Below the pieces are notes generated by a model. It was given only the letters and a program-made list of their open reading frames with translations. It was not told the DNA's origin and searched no databases. DNA of 64,000 nt. It comes from Fibrobacter sp. UWR2. Its GTDB lineage: Bacteria; Fibrobacterota; Fibrobacteria; Fibrobacterales; Fibrobacteraceae. Below are positions 17,385 through 25,565 of this stretch, one piece after another; within the stretch, counting starts at the first letter, position 1, and each line of letters starts with the position of its first letter. The translations under genes and the position numbers were made by a program. Location: NCBI RefSeq assembly GCF_002210285.1, contig NZ_MWQE01000001.1, positions 682,001 through 746,000 on the forward strand, written 5' to 3'.

Positions 17385-18578
17385 ATGAAGCCGTTAAGTG
17401 AACGTACAGAGACCTTTACCGATTCCGTTATCCGCCGGATGACCCGCATCGCGAATGCCTGCGGGGCAATCAACCTTTCGCAGGGTTTCCCGGATTTCGA
17501 CCCTCCGGAGGCGCTGACAAGGCGGCTGGCAGAAATTGCCCCCGTGGGCCCGCACCAGTATGCGATTACGTTCGGTGCGCAGAATTTTCGCGAGGCGCTG
17601 AGCGACAAGCAGTTCCACTTTAGCGGGCTTCGCTACGACCCGCAAAAAGAAATCGTCATCACCTGCGGCAGCACCGAGGCGATGATGGCCTCGATGATGT
17701 CGGTCTGCAACCCTGGCGACAAGGTCGTGCTGTTCTCGCCTTTTTATGAGAACTATTCTGCCGACACAATCCTCTGCGGTGCGACTCCGGTTTATGTGCC
17801 GCTTTCTCCGGTGGACTTGAGCTTTGATGCGGACGTCCTGGAAAGCGCCATGAAACAGCCGGGCGTGAAGGCTCTCGTGCTGTGCAATCCGGCGAACCCA
17901 AGCGGGAAGGTCTTTACCCGTGAGGAACTTTCGGTAATCGCCTCCCTTGCAGTGAAGTATGACCTGTATGTGATTACGGACGAAGTGTACGAGCACATCA
18001 TCTACGCGCCTCACCGTCACACGTATATCTCGACGCTCCCGGGAATGTTCGAACGCACCATCGAGTGCAGTAGCCTGAGCAAGACTTATTCAATTACCGG
18101 CTGGCGTCTCGGATACGTGCTTGCCGCGGCCCCCGTGATGGACCGCGTCAAGAAAGTCCACGACTTTTTGACGGTCGGCGCCGCTGCTCCGCTGATGGAG
18201 GCTGCCGTGACGGCGCTCCGCTTTGACGATTCGTACTATACGGGCCTGCAGGCGCATTACACGCACATGAGGCAGGTGTTCACGGAAGGCTTGCGAAACC
18301 TGGGACTGCGTTTCTCCGAACCGCAGGGTGCTTACTTTGTCCTGATCGACATCTCTGAATTCGGATACGGCTCGCGCAGTTCTCAAGCCGGAGACAAGTT
18401 GCCCGATGAACAGTTCTGCATCGATATGGCGCAGAAGGTGGGCGTTGCCGCGGTGCCGGGCTCCAGTTTCTTCAGGGAACCGGTGGACCACTTGGTGCGT
18501 CTCCACTTTGCCAAGAAGGACGAAACCCTTTATGAGGCGCTGAACCGTCTCGAGGGTCTCAAGAAACTGAAACGCTAG
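17385..18578 (+). CDS. PLP aminotransferase, fold type I (methionine/kynurenine type)
   Basis: 397 residues from ATG 17385. Class I/II aminotransferase: INLSQGFPDFDPPE near the N-terminus is typical of YbdL and glutamine/kynurenine transaminases; the PLP Lys is in SSLSKTYSITGWRLGY; CNPANPSGKVFT and YVITDEVYEHI bind cofactor and substrate. Likely substrates are methionine or aromatic amino acids with a keto acid acceptor. The keto-amide products of glutamine transaminases are handled by omega-amidases like the one at 3490-4272. Ends at a strong terminator. Confidence 0.9.
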   Translation: MKPLSERTETFTDSVIRRMTRIANACGAINLSQGFPDFDPPEALTRRLAEIAPVGPHQYAITFGAQNFREALSDKQFHFSGLRYDPQKEIVITCGSTEAMMASMMSVCNPGDKVVLFSPFYENYSADTILCGATPVYVPLSPVDLSFDADVLESAMKQPGVKALVLCNPANPSGKVFTREELSVIASLAVKYDLYVITDEVYEHIIYAPHRHTYISTLPGMFERTIECSSLSKTYSITGWRLGYVLAAAPVMDRVKKVHDFLTVGAAAPLMEAAVTALRFDDSYYTGLQAHYTHMRQVFTEGLRNLGLRFSEPQGAYFVLIDISEFGYGSRSSQAGDKLPDEQFCIDMAQKVGVAAVPGSSFFREPVDHLVRLHFAKKDETLYEALNRLEGLKKLKR

Positions 18579-18600
18579 TTTCTGAATTTTCAAAAAAAAG

Positions 18601-18625
18601 AACCCCGTCGCGAGGACGGGGTTTT
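18601..18625 (+). terminator. Intrinsic terminator after the aminotransferase gene
   Basis: AACCCCGTC (18601-18609) pairs with GACGGGGTT (18615-18623), loop of 5 nt, flanked by eight A on the left and TTTT on the right. Begins 22 bp after the stop. Confidence 0.88.
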
Positions 18626-18656
18626 AAAAAGCCTTGAACAGGGTACGACAATTATT

Positions 18657-18681
18657 GACGCCTACGTTTCACTACGGCGTC
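18657..18681. repeat. Small inverted repeat in the 18626-18741 gap
   Basis: GACGCC (18657-18662) and GGCGTC (18676-18681) flank 13 nt. The surrounding GC-rich, non-coding sequence differs in texture from other gaps of the window and could be a copy of a dispersed element, but only one copy is visible here. Confidence 0.3.
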
Positions 18682-18700
18682 TATGTCTCGGCTCGGTCAT

Positions 18701-18720
18701 AAAAAAATGCAAGCATTTTT
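18701..18720 (-). terminator. Probable terminator of the ferredoxin gene
   Basis: AAAAATGC and GCATTTTT are separated by 2 nt; on the minus strand the stem is followed by further T residues. It begins 21 bp after the ferredoxin stop. The stem is AT-rich, hence weak. Confidence 0.5.
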
Positions 18721-18741
18721 CTGCGACACTCGCCTTCGGTA

Positions 18742-18939
18742 TTACTCGTACTTGATCACGCCGGCCGGGCAGCTGTCAGCAGCGTCCTTGATTTCGCTTT
18801 CGTAAGCGGAGAAATCGACGCCTTCCTTCACCTGCATCTTTTCGGGAACGCTGAACACTGCGTCGCAAGTTGCTTCGCAGGCGCCGCAGGAGACGCATTC
18901 GTCGCTGGATTCGTCGAGCCAAACTTTCGTGATTGCCAT
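18742..18939 (-). CDS. [4Fe-4S] ferredoxin
   Basis: 65-residue acidic electron carrier. The cluster ligands are CxxCxxC near residues 15-21 (CVSCGACEATC) plus the distal Cys in DSCPAGVIKYE; a fourth Cys in the first group (ATC) is spare or forms a disulfide. The spacing fits single-cluster ferredoxins of the Desulfovibrio/Thermotoga type, used with pyruvate:ferredoxin oxidoreductase or hydrogenase in anaerobes. It stands alone, divergent from argB. GAGG lies before the ATG. Confidence 0.92.
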   Translation of the reverse strand: MAITKVWLDESSDECVSCGACEATCDAVFSVPEKMQVKEGVDFSAYESEIKDAADSCPAGVIKYE

Positions 18940-19013
18940 AGAATTACCTCTTATATGATGGTTGAATTATGGGTATAATATAATAAAAACATTGCAGGCG
19001 AGGGTTGTTTTTC

Positions 19014-19021
19014 TAAATTTA
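19014..19021 (+). promoter_or_regulatory. TAAATTTA box, candidate argBD promoter
   Basis: One-base variant of TAnnTTTG about 75 nt before the argB start. Transcription from here would include the hairpin and T-run at 19043-19067 in the leader. Confidence 0.3.
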
Positions 19022-19042
19022 CCACCAAATTTCAGCAAACGA

Positions 19043-19067
19043 CGGAGCAATGGTGCTCCGGTTTTTT
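19043..19067 (+). terminator. Terminator-like hairpin in the argB leader (possible attenuator)
   Basis: CGGAGCA (19043-19049) pairs with TGCTCCG (19054-19060), followed by GTTTTTT. The gene upstream is on the other strand, so no upstream plus-strand gene needs this terminator. Flanking segments ATTTCAGCAAA (19030-19040) and TTTGCCGAAAT (19065-19075) can pair with one mismatch, giving an outer stem. The arrangement fits control of argBD by premature termination. Confidence 0.5.
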
Positions 19068-19095
19068 GCCGAAATCAAAGAGGACATCGCAAACG

Positions 19096-19887
19096 ATGAA
19101 AAAAGTGGTTGTAAAAATTGGTGGCAGCTTGGCAATCGACGAAGCCAAGTTGGCCGATTTTGTGGCGGCAGTCAGCAAGCTTCCGGCTATGGGCTGCCAA
19201 GTGGCCGTTGTACACGGCGGTGGCAAGGATATTAACGAGAATATTTCCTTGCTGCGAGAACAACCAACCTTTATCGACGGTCTCCGAGTTACTACACCCT
19301 CTATTATGAAGATGGTGGAGATGACGCTCTCGGGACACGTGAACAAGAAACTCGTGCGAATGCTCCTTGCTAACAATTGCAATGCGGTTGGACTGTCGGG
19401 TGTCGATGGCGGACTTTTCGAAGTCGTCAAGAAGCAGGGCAAGGTTGACCTCGGTCTTGTGGGCGAGGTCAAGAAGGTGAACCCTGCGATAGTGAACACC
19501 CTGTGGTCGTCCGGTTTTGTGCCTGTGGTAAGCCCGATTTCTATCGGTCCCGATGCCGACGGCGCACTCGTGAGCTGGAACGTGAACGCGGATACTGCGG
19601 CGAGCGAACTTGCCGTGGCCCTCGAAGCCGACCAGTTCGTGCTGGTGAGCGACGTTCCTGGCGTGATGGACGATACCAAGACGGTCATCCCGGAACTGAG
19701 CGAAGAAGCCGCCGAAAAGCTGATTGAAACGGGCGTCATCAACGGAGGCATGATTCCGAAGGTGCGCGAAAGCTTCAAGAGCATTGGCCGCGGACTCAAG
19801 AGCATCCACATCGTTGGCTGGAAGGATGCCGAACACTTTGTAAAACAGATTAATGGAGAATTGAACTATGGCACAATTCTTGGATAA
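19096..19887 (+). CDS. argB: Acetylglutamate kinase
   Basis: Phosphorylates N-acetylglutamate, second step of arginine synthesis. 263 residues. Amino-acid-kinase fold: VVKIGGSLA at the N-terminus, VVHGGGKDIN, GLRVTTP, NADTAASELAVALEADQFVLVSDVPGV, and GGMIPKV near the end. Start ATG 19096 gives the canonical MKKVVVKIGG; upstream in-frame extensions would run through the leader hairpin. It lacks the long N-terminal arginine-sensing helix of feedback-inhibited forms. It overlaps argD by 20 bp. Confidence 0.95.
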   Translation: MKKVVVKIGGSLAIDEAKLADFVAAVSKLPAMGCQVAVVHGGGKDINENISLLREQPTFIDGLRVTTPSIMKMVEMTLSGHVNKKLVRMLLANNCNAVGLSGVDGGLFEVVKKQGKVDLGLVGEVKKVNPAIVNTLWSSGFVPVVSPISIGPDADGALVSWNVNADTAASELAVALEADQFVLVSDVPGVMDDTKTVIPELSEEAAEKLIETGVINGGMIPKVRESFKSIGRGLKSIHIVGWKDAEHFVKQINGELNYGTILG

Positions 19888-21076
19888 TTTCCTCGAGCAG
19901 GACAAGGAAAACATTGCGCCGCTTTACGGTAAGGCCGATGTGGAATTCGTGAAGGGCGAGGGCTCTTACCTGTTCGATACCAAGGGCAATAAGTTCCTTG
20001 ATTTTGTGGCGGGTATCGCCGTGAACGCTCTCGGTTACCAGAATGCGGGCATCAAACAGGCGGTAATCGACCAGCTCAATCATTTTAACCATATCAGCAA
20101 CCTTTTCCCGAACTACCCGCAGATTGAACTTGCAAAAGCCCTGCGCGAAGTGACCGGGTTCGACAAGGTGTTCTTCTGCAATTCGGGCACCGAAGCGAAC
20201 GAAGGCTGCATCAAGATGGCGCGTAAGTACTTCAACCGGAAGGGCGAAACTAACCGGCAGAAGATTATCACGTTCGTGAACAGTTTCCACGGAAGGACGT
20301 ACGCTGCGCTTTCGGCTACGGGCCAGCCCGCACTCAGGGAAGGCTTCGGCAATATGCCGGGTGACTTTGTGCATGTCGCTTGGAACGATGTTGCCGCACT
20401 GAAGGCCGAAGTGAACGCAGATACCTGCGCCATCATGTTCGAAAGTCTCGCTGCCGAAGGTGGCGTGATGACGCTTTCGAAGGAGATGGTCGAAACCATC
20501 AACAGCCTGCAGAAAGAATTTGGCTGCCTCGTGATTGTTGACGAAGTGCAGGCCGGTACCGGAAGGCTCGGGACATTCCTCGGCTTTGAAAAGTATGGCC
20601 TGAAGCCGGACCTCGTGAGCATGGCGAAGGGCATCGGCGGCGGTCTCCCGCTCGGCGTGGTTCTTATGCGCCAGGCAATTGCCGATCAGCTCAAGGCAGG
20701 CGATCATGGTACAACATTCGGCGGTAACCCGCTTGCCTGCGCCGCAGGACTTTCGGTAGTCAAGCAGGTCTGTGCAACTGGTTTCCTCGATAACGTGAAG
20801 GCTCGTTCCGAACAGCTCAAGGCCGGCCTCAAGGCTCTCGTGGCGAAGTACAGCTTTGCCAAGGAAGTGCGTGGCGATGGTCTCATCCTGGGCATTGCTC
20901 TCGATGAATCCATGCCGGTGGGCAACGTCGTTGCCGCCGCCCGCAACGAAAAACTCATGGTCTTGAGCGCCAAGGGTAACGTGCTGCGTATGCTCCCGCC
21001 GCTGAATGTGAGCGAAGCGGAGTGCAACGAAGCTCTGGCTAAGCTGGATGTCGCTCTAGCAATGGCTAATAAGTAA
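19868..21076 (+). CDS. argD: Acetylornithine aminotransferase
   Basis: PLP enzyme converting N-acetylglutamate semialdehyde to N-acetylornithine. 402 residues. Class III motifs: FCNSGTEANEGCIKMARKYF, FHGRTYAALSATGQP, IVDEVQAGTGRLG and the PLP Lys in SMAKGIGGGLPLG, then GTTFGGNPLACAA. ATG 19868 lies inside the end of argB in another frame, so expression is translationally coupled. The operon ends at a bidirectional terminator at 21121. Confidence 0.95.
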   Translation: MAQFLDNFLEQDKENIAPLYGKADVEFVKGEGSYLFDTKGNKFLDFVAGIAVNALGYQNAGIKQAVIDQLNHFNHISNLFPNYPQIELAKALREVTGFDKVFFCNSGTEANEGCIKMARKYFNRKGETNRQKIITFVNSFHGRTYAALSATGQPALREGFGNMPGDFVHVAWNDVAALKAEVNADTCAIMFESLAAEGGVMTLSKEMVETINSLQKEFGCLVIVDEVQAGTGRLGTFLGFEKYGLKPDLVSMAKGIGGGLPLGVVLMRQAIADQLKAGDHGTTFGGNPLACAAGLSVVKQVCATGFLDNVKARSEQLKAGLKALVAKYSFAKEVRGDGLILGIALDESMPVGNVVAAARNEKLMVLSAKGNVLRMLPPLNVSEAECNEALAKLDVALAMANK

Positions 21077-21120
21077 TCCTGCTCGTTTCTAGCGAAAATT
21101 GAGCAATGATTATTTTTGAA

Positions 21121-21150
21121 AAAAGCCGCAGCGAATTTCGCTGCGGTTTT
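21121..21150. terminator. Bidirectional terminator between argD and cassette 2
   Basis: CCGCAGCGA and TCGCTGCGG pair around a 3-nt loop with A-runs on the left and T-runs on the right. It serves argBD (plus) and the convergent lipoprotein gene (minus). Confidence 0.88.
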
Positions 21151-21168
21151 CACTTTTAAAGATGCTCC

Positions 21169-22476
21169 TTATTGGCGTAGGTCTGCGCGGTACCATTCGC
21201 CGTAGGGGCCGTTTTCTTTGCCGGGGGGCACTCCGTTCTCGTCGCATGTCCATGGAGTGTTTTCGAAGAAGTCGGCACCTGCAGATGTCATCGCATACTC
21301 ATCGAATTCCCCTGTACAGTCTTTTATAAGGAATACTTGCGCGAAGTCATCGTCTTTTTTGCAGTCTCCGCCGGCAACGATAAGCGCGTATTTGACGTAT
21401 TCATATTCGATATGTGTCAGAATCATGGCTAAGGATTGGAACCCTGGCGTGGCGACTGTGTAGATATCGCAGTGCTCGGGGTTGAAATTTTCTCCGGTAA
21501 TGGCCGTTGTCATCGGAAAGTACTTGGCGACTTCGGCGGGTGAGGGTTCCCTGATGGTATATGAACCCGTATCGAAAACAATTTCGCTTGTCGGCAGGAT
21601 GCGGTAGGCGAGTACGAGGCTGTCGAATGTAATTTCTTCGGAAATATTCGCGAATTGCTCCGCATACTTTTCCAGAGTGAACGATGCCGTATCGATTGCT
21701 TCACCTTTGTTGCCTGTGTCGAGGTGGTCAATGGGGTTGTGCCCGGGAGTCCAGTAATCTTCGATGGGGTCAAAGTCCGAAACGTCAAGCTTGCCGGCGG
21801 CAATGTCGGTGCAGACACTTTCAGATTTCTTTACGAAGTCCTGGATAAAGCTGCTTGTGTCGAGAGCTGTCGTGGAATCCCGTTTTACATGGCATTTCTT
21901 TGTCCCGTCAGCTTCGGGTTCAGAGCATTCCAATGTAAGATGGCTTAAATCGGCGCAGAAGGCGTACAAATCTCCCGTTGAAGTGCAGAAACCGCTGTAA
22001 CCGCCTATTACGGTGATTTTCGGGTTGGTGTTGCATGCATCCTGGAACTTTTGGAGAATGCTGTCGCAGGCGGCTCCGACATTGTGCATTGTCAATGTCT
22101 TAAAGATATAGCCGTATCTTGATTCCATCTTGAATTTAGCATTGAAGGACTGATCGCCTGCGGTACAAGTCGCTGCCGCTCCATTTTCCTTGTCGTAGAG
22201 CTTGACATCAAGGCTGTCCATGTCGCTGCTTAGAGAGGTCGGTTCCGTCTCGAATGCGGTTAGTTTTGAGTAGAAGGCGGTATCTTGGTCTCCACGGAGC
22301 TCGATAAGTTCGGGAATGATAGGCTTGTCGCCTTCAAAGACAATGGAGTCGTTATCTGCAGTTGCGTTCGGGATGGTCGTAGAACCTGCGGACGATGGGT
22401 TGTCCGAGGAACATGCGTAAAGTGCGCAAAGGGCGAGGGCGCTTGCGATATAGAGATTTTTCTTGAGGTTAAGCAT
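21169..22476 (-). CDS. Lipoprotein, cassette 2
   Basis: 435 residues. Lipoprotein signal with lipobox LYAC and the linker SSDNPSSAGSTT, much like the cassette 1 lipoproteins. The mature part is acidic, with many Cys residues in pairs (CADLSHLTLECSE, CKKDDDFAQVFLIKDC). No known domain is recognised and the similarity to the cassette 1 proteins beyond the N-terminus is not obvious by eye. The ATG (22476) overlaps the end of the TIGR02147 gene by 8 bp, a sign of coupled translation. Confidence 0.8.
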   Translation of the reverse strand: MLNLKKNLYIASALALCALYACSSDNPSSAGSTTIPNATADNDSIVFEGDKPIIPELIELRGDQDTAFYSKLTAFETEPTSLSSDMDSLDVKLYDKENGAAATCTAGDQSFNAKFKMESRYGYIFKTLTMHNVGAACDSILQKFQDACNTNPKITVIGGYSGFCTSTGDLYAFCADLSHLTLECSEPEADGTKKCHVKRDSTTALDTSSFIQDFVKKSESVCTDIAAGKLDVSDFDPIEDYWTPGHNPIDHLDTGNKGEAIDTASFTLEKYAEQFANISEEITFDSLVLAYRILPTSEIVFDTGSYTIREPSPAEVAKYFPMTTAITGENFNPEHCDIYTVATPGFQSLAMILTHIEYEYVKYALIVAGGDCKKDDDFAQVFLIKDCTGEFDEYAMTSAGADFFENTPWTCDENGVPPGKENGPYGEWYRADLRQ

Positions 22477-23302
22477 GGTTCGCTCCTTCTATCTTGTTTG
22501 TAAACGGAAAAAGTTGGAAGTTCAGGCCGTAGACCTGATCCTGGTTGTCGCTCTCGTTAGCGATGGCGGCAATTTTCTTGCTGCAGATGTCGATTTCGTT
22601 CACGATGCGCGAATAGGTGGCTTCGCTCACGCCGATGGTCATTCCGGTGAAGTACCGCTCGCTTGCGCTGTAGCGGTCTACTGCGCGCACGGCCATGTTG
22701 CCCATTTCCTTGTGCATGGAGCGGATGGCGATGGGGAGGGCTTCCGGAGAGCCGATGACGGCCTTCTCGGTCTGGGTGTAGACCTTTTCGCCGTCCTTCT
22801 TGAGGAACCCGGCCTTTACCAGGAAGGCGAGGATGTCGCGGACTTCTTCGGCAGAAACATATTCCTTGCACTCGTCGGCGATTTTGCGGGGCTGCGCTCC
22901 GGGCATCATCGGGGCGAGTTCGCGGATTACGGGGTATTTCCATGATTCGTAGTACTGGAAGGCATCACGGTCAACTACGCGCACCTTGTGCTCGCGGGCA
23001 ATCCTGTCCATTTCGACAAGGGCTTCTTTCTTGGCGCTGTCCGTCTCGGCGTTTCCGAAAAGGACGAGATGTTTGAAGTATTCGCTCTCGTATCCGACGA
23101 GTTCCATGGCCTTCGCGACCGGAGCAATCTTGATCTTGCTCAGGCTGCTTTGGCCCATGCAGACGAGTTTCAGGAAGTTCGGCGACGTGAATCCGGCGAG
23201 CTTGCAGAATTCGCGCCACGAGAATGCACCGTGACTTTTACGGTAATCGTAATAGTCCTGCATGTAGGCGCGATAATCTTTGTATTCGAGTATCGATTTC
23301 AT
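22469..23302 (-). CDS. TIGR02147 family protein, copy 2
   Basis: 277 residues from ATG 23302 (MKSILEYKDYRAYMQ); a 17-residue longer frame has no support. Clearly paralogous to copy 1 along its length: FSWREFCKLAGFTSPNFLK, VIRELAPMMPGA, QTEKAVIGSPEALPIAIRSM, LNFQLFPFTNKI. The putative N-terminal helix-turn-helix and the C-terminal region are the best conserved parts. Followed directly by a lipoprotein gene, repeating the order in cassette 1. The AT-rich 213 bp upstream is shared with the divergent rubrerythrin gene. Confidence 0.9.
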   Translation of the reverse strand: MKSILEYKDYRAYMQDYYDYRKSHGAFSWREFCKLAGFTSPNFLKLVCMGQSSLSKIKIAPVAKAMELVGYESEYFKHLVLFGNAETDSAKKEALVEMDRIAREHKVRVVDRDAFQYYESWKYPVIRELAPMMPGAQPRKIADECKEYVSAEEVRDILAFLVKAGFLKKDGEKVYTQTEKAVIGSPEALPIAIRSMHKEMGNMAVRAVDRYSASERYFTGMTIGVSEATYSRIVNEIDICSKKIAAIANESDNQDQVYGLNFQLFPFTNKIEGANHA

Positions 23303-23430
23303 GTTTGTAAAATAGGTTTGTTTGACCTCAAAGTCAATATTTGAATTATACAAAAATGCTGAAAAATTGTATAAAAATGGAAAAAATGAATATAATTTTT
23401 AAATTTTCGTTTCTAAATTATACAGTGCGT

Positions 23431-23471
23431 ATTATTTGGAGCGAAATGTTGCTTTTTGGAGCCAAAATAAT
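23431..23471. promoter_or_regulatory. Inverted and direct repeats upstream of rubrerythrin
   Basis: ATTATTTGG (23431-23439) is an imperfect inverted match to CCAAAATAAT (23462-23471); TTTGGAGC also occurs twice as a direct repeat 20 bp apart. The site lies 45-85 bp before the rubrerythrin start, a good place for a peroxide- or oxygen-responsive operator. No specific regulator can be named. Confidence 0.35.
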
Positions 23472-23515
23472 CTACATTAGCAAGACAAAGAAACTCTATA
23501 CACAAAGGATATAAT

Positions 23516-24055
23516 ATGGCAAACAAGTACGCCGGAACCCAGACCGAAAAGAACCTCCAGGCCGCCTTCGCAGGTGAATCCCAGGCTCGCAACAAGTACA
23601 CCTACTTCGCAAGCCGCGCCAAGAAGGACGGATTCGAGCAGATCGCAGAGCTGTTCCTCAAGACAGCTGACAACGAGAAGGAACACGCCAAGATGTGGTT
23701 CAAGGAACTGGAAGGCATCGGCGATACCGCTGCAAACTTGAAGGCTGCCGCCGATGGCGAAAACTACGAATGGACCGACATGTACGAGGACTTCGCGAAG
23801 ACTGCCGAGGCTGAAGGCTTCAAGGCTCTCGCCAACAAGTTCCGCATGGTCGCCGCCATCGAAAAGCGCCACGAAGAACGCTACCGCGCCCTCCTCAAGA
23901 ACGTGGAAACCGCCGCCGTGTTCGAAAAGAGCGAAGTCAAGGTGTGGGAATGCCGCAACTGTGGCCACATTGTCGTGGGCACCAAGGCCCCGGCCGCATG
24001 CCCGGTGTGCGCTCACCCGCAGTCCTTCTTCGAAGTGACCGCCGAGAACTACTAA
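23516..24055 (+). CDS. rbr: Rubrerythrin
   Basis: Peroxide-reducing protein of anaerobes, taking electrons from rubredoxin-like donors. 179 residues: N-terminal four-helix ferritin-like domain with the di-iron ligands in [20 protein letters not shown] and [11 protein letters not shown], then a C-terminal rubredoxin-like domain with CRNCGH and CPVCAH. AAGGA lies before ATG 23516. Own promoter and own terminator; marks the organism as an anaerobe with peroxide defence. Confidence 0.97.
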   Translation: MANKYAGTQTEKNLQAAFAGESQARNKYTYFASRAKKDGFEQIAELFLKTADNEKEHAKMWFKELEGIGDTAANLKAAADGENYEWTDMYEDFAKTAEAEGFKALANKFRMVAAIEKRHEERYRALLKNVETAAVFEKSEVKVWECRNCGHIVVGTKAPAACPVCAHPQSFFEVTAENY

Positions 24056-24097
24056 CTATTAAAGTCGCGCTTTAGTGCCAACTACTAGTAAAATGTC

Positions 24098-24126
24098 ACC
24101 CCCGCGCAGGCGGGGGTCTTTTTTTT
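24098..24126 (+). terminator. Intrinsic terminator of rubrerythrin
   Basis: ACCCCCGC (24098-24105) pairs with GCGGGGGT (24110-24117), loop GCAG, followed by C and eight T. Confidence 0.92.
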
Positions 24127-24191
24127 CCACCTTGTGAGGGGAATTTTTATATAATTTGTTTAAAATAACATAAAAGATTGAGAAAACGAAA

Positions 24192-25547
24192 ATGAAAGAT
24201 TTTATTGATTTCGAACCGTTCTATTCGCATGAGACGGATGTCTACAGTCTCAATGGATTTACTCCTGCTGTCGTGGACAAGGCTTATTTAGACAAACTTG
24301 GAGTCAAGGTTGCTCCGTCCGAAAGAACTCTCGAGGGGCTTACGCGCGGCTCCAAAGTGTTCATGGAACGCGTCAAGAACAAGACCGTTATTCCCGTATC
24401 GAGACTCTACCTCGAAAATATCGATCCCGAAAAGGTCCAGACAGAAATTCACAACTACACGGGCCGTTGCCCGACGCTCACGTTCGAAATTAATCCCATC
24501 AAGGGCTGCAATGTGGGATGCCAGTACTGCCTGGTGACCGACGGTGTGCATGAACAGAAGTTGGTCGCCTACGAGAATTACCACCTGTACGTGCGCAAGT
24601 TGCTTGAAGACATGAACGGTGACCCTTGGGGGCCGGTGACCGAAGAGGATATCCACAAGAAGAATGTGCTTCTGCAGGACCTCGCGACTGCCATCGAGGA
24701 GGCGCCGGAGCGCAAGCAGGAAATCGAGGCGAAAATCGTAGAACTGAGCCGCGGCAAGAACTGGAACCACTATTACTACTTTTCGCCCAAGACAGAAGCG
24801 TTCCAGGAACCGACGGTACAGACCGGTATCGCGCACAGGATCTTGAAGGAATTCATCGAACATTTCAAGAAGCATCCCGATTCCAATGCGAGGCTCTTTA
24901 TCGCCTCGAAATCTGGCCCGAAGCACTTGCAGTACGAATATGAGGGCGAAACCATCCTCGACCTTTTCGAACAGCTCAAGGGCAAAATGCAGTTCAATAC
25001 TAGCGTGTCCATCATGCCGACGGAATTCAGGAACCTGCTGGAACCTTTTGCGGCGCCCATCGACGAGCGCTTGCAATCTGTAAAGCTCTGCCGCGAACGC
25101 GGAATCCAGGCGAATTCGGCGCTTATCCAGCCTATCGTCATGCCGTACCTTACCGACGAGCATATCAAGGAATTTTTCGACAAACTGCACAATGCGGGCA
25201 TTATCAACTACAAGCCGGAATTCTTGACCGCGTGCATGGAGAACCTGGCTATGCTCGGGCAGTGGCTCGGACATTTCGACAAGAACCTGGAACGCGAACT
25301 CTACGAAGTCTACCTGAAGCCCAGCAATGCAGACCACCGCAAACAGCGCGGGCGCACGGCTCCCGAAAGGGAACTCTGCATTGCCGCCATCAAGCGGATG
25401 ATGGACTACACGCAGACGCTCGGCATGTCGACCAGTATTTGCTACTGGGTCCGCAAGCAGTTGCAGATTCCGAATACGCTTATCCCCATCATCAACCAGA
25501 ACGGGTTCCAGTGCCTTGGATACCAATCCAAGCTTTTTCAGAAGTAG
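24192..25547 (+). CDS. Radical SAM protein of the spore-photoproduct-lyase-like family
   Basis: 451 residues. The radical SAM cluster motif CxxxCxxC is in KGCNVGCQYCLVTDG near residues 109-116. Downstream segments match SPL/COG1533-type radical SAM enzymes: a strand with IASKSGPKHL, then NTSVSIMPTEFRNLLEPFAAP with a run DERLQSVKLCRERGI and IQPIVMPYLTDEHI. A 60-residue charged helical insertion (MNGDPWGPVTEEDIHKKN to KIVELSRGKNW) is unusual. No DNA-repair gene is nearby; it is the first gene of a four-gene set with an ATP-grasp-like and a WbqC protein, so a biosynthetic role is more likely than photoproduct repair. Substrate unknown. Confidence 0.82.
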   Translation: MKDFIDFEPFYSHETDVYSLNGFTPAVVDKAYLDKLGVKVAPSERTLEGLTRGSKVFMERVKNKTVIPVSRLYLENIDPEKVQTEIHNYTGRCPTLTFEINPIKGCNVGCQYCLVTDGVHEQKLVAYENYHLYVRKLLEDMNGDPWGPVTEEDIHKKNVLLQDLATAIEEAPERKQEIEAKIVELSRGKNWNHYYYFSPKTEAFQEPTVQTGIAHRILKEFIEHFKKHPDSNARLFIASKSGPKHLQYEYEGETILDLFEQLKGKMQFNTSVSIMPTEFRNLLEPFAAPIDERLQSVKLCRERGIQANSALIQPIVMPYLTDEHIKEFFDKLHNAGIINYKPEFLTACMENLAMLGQWLGHFDKNLERELYEVYLKPSNADHRKQRGRTAPERELCIAAIKRMMDYTQTLGMSTSICYWVRKQLQIPNTLIPIINQNGFQCLGYQSKLFQK

Positions 25548-25565
25548 CCTCGCGACGAAGGTTTT

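Noticed and set aside
19050-19235. ORF starting at ATG 19050 in the argB leader, considered as a leader peptide
   Set aside because: It runs 61 codons into argB in another frame, its ATG is in the hairpin loop, and it has no Arg run or ribosome site.
24288-25526. 412-codon minus-strand ORF opposite the radical SAM gene
   Set aside because: No motif, antisense to a gene with clear radical SAM signature.
24192-25547. Radical SAM gene as a true spore photoproduct lyase
   Set aside because: The organism type does not sporulate, no repair genes are adjacent, and the protein has a large insertion; only the family resemblance is kept.
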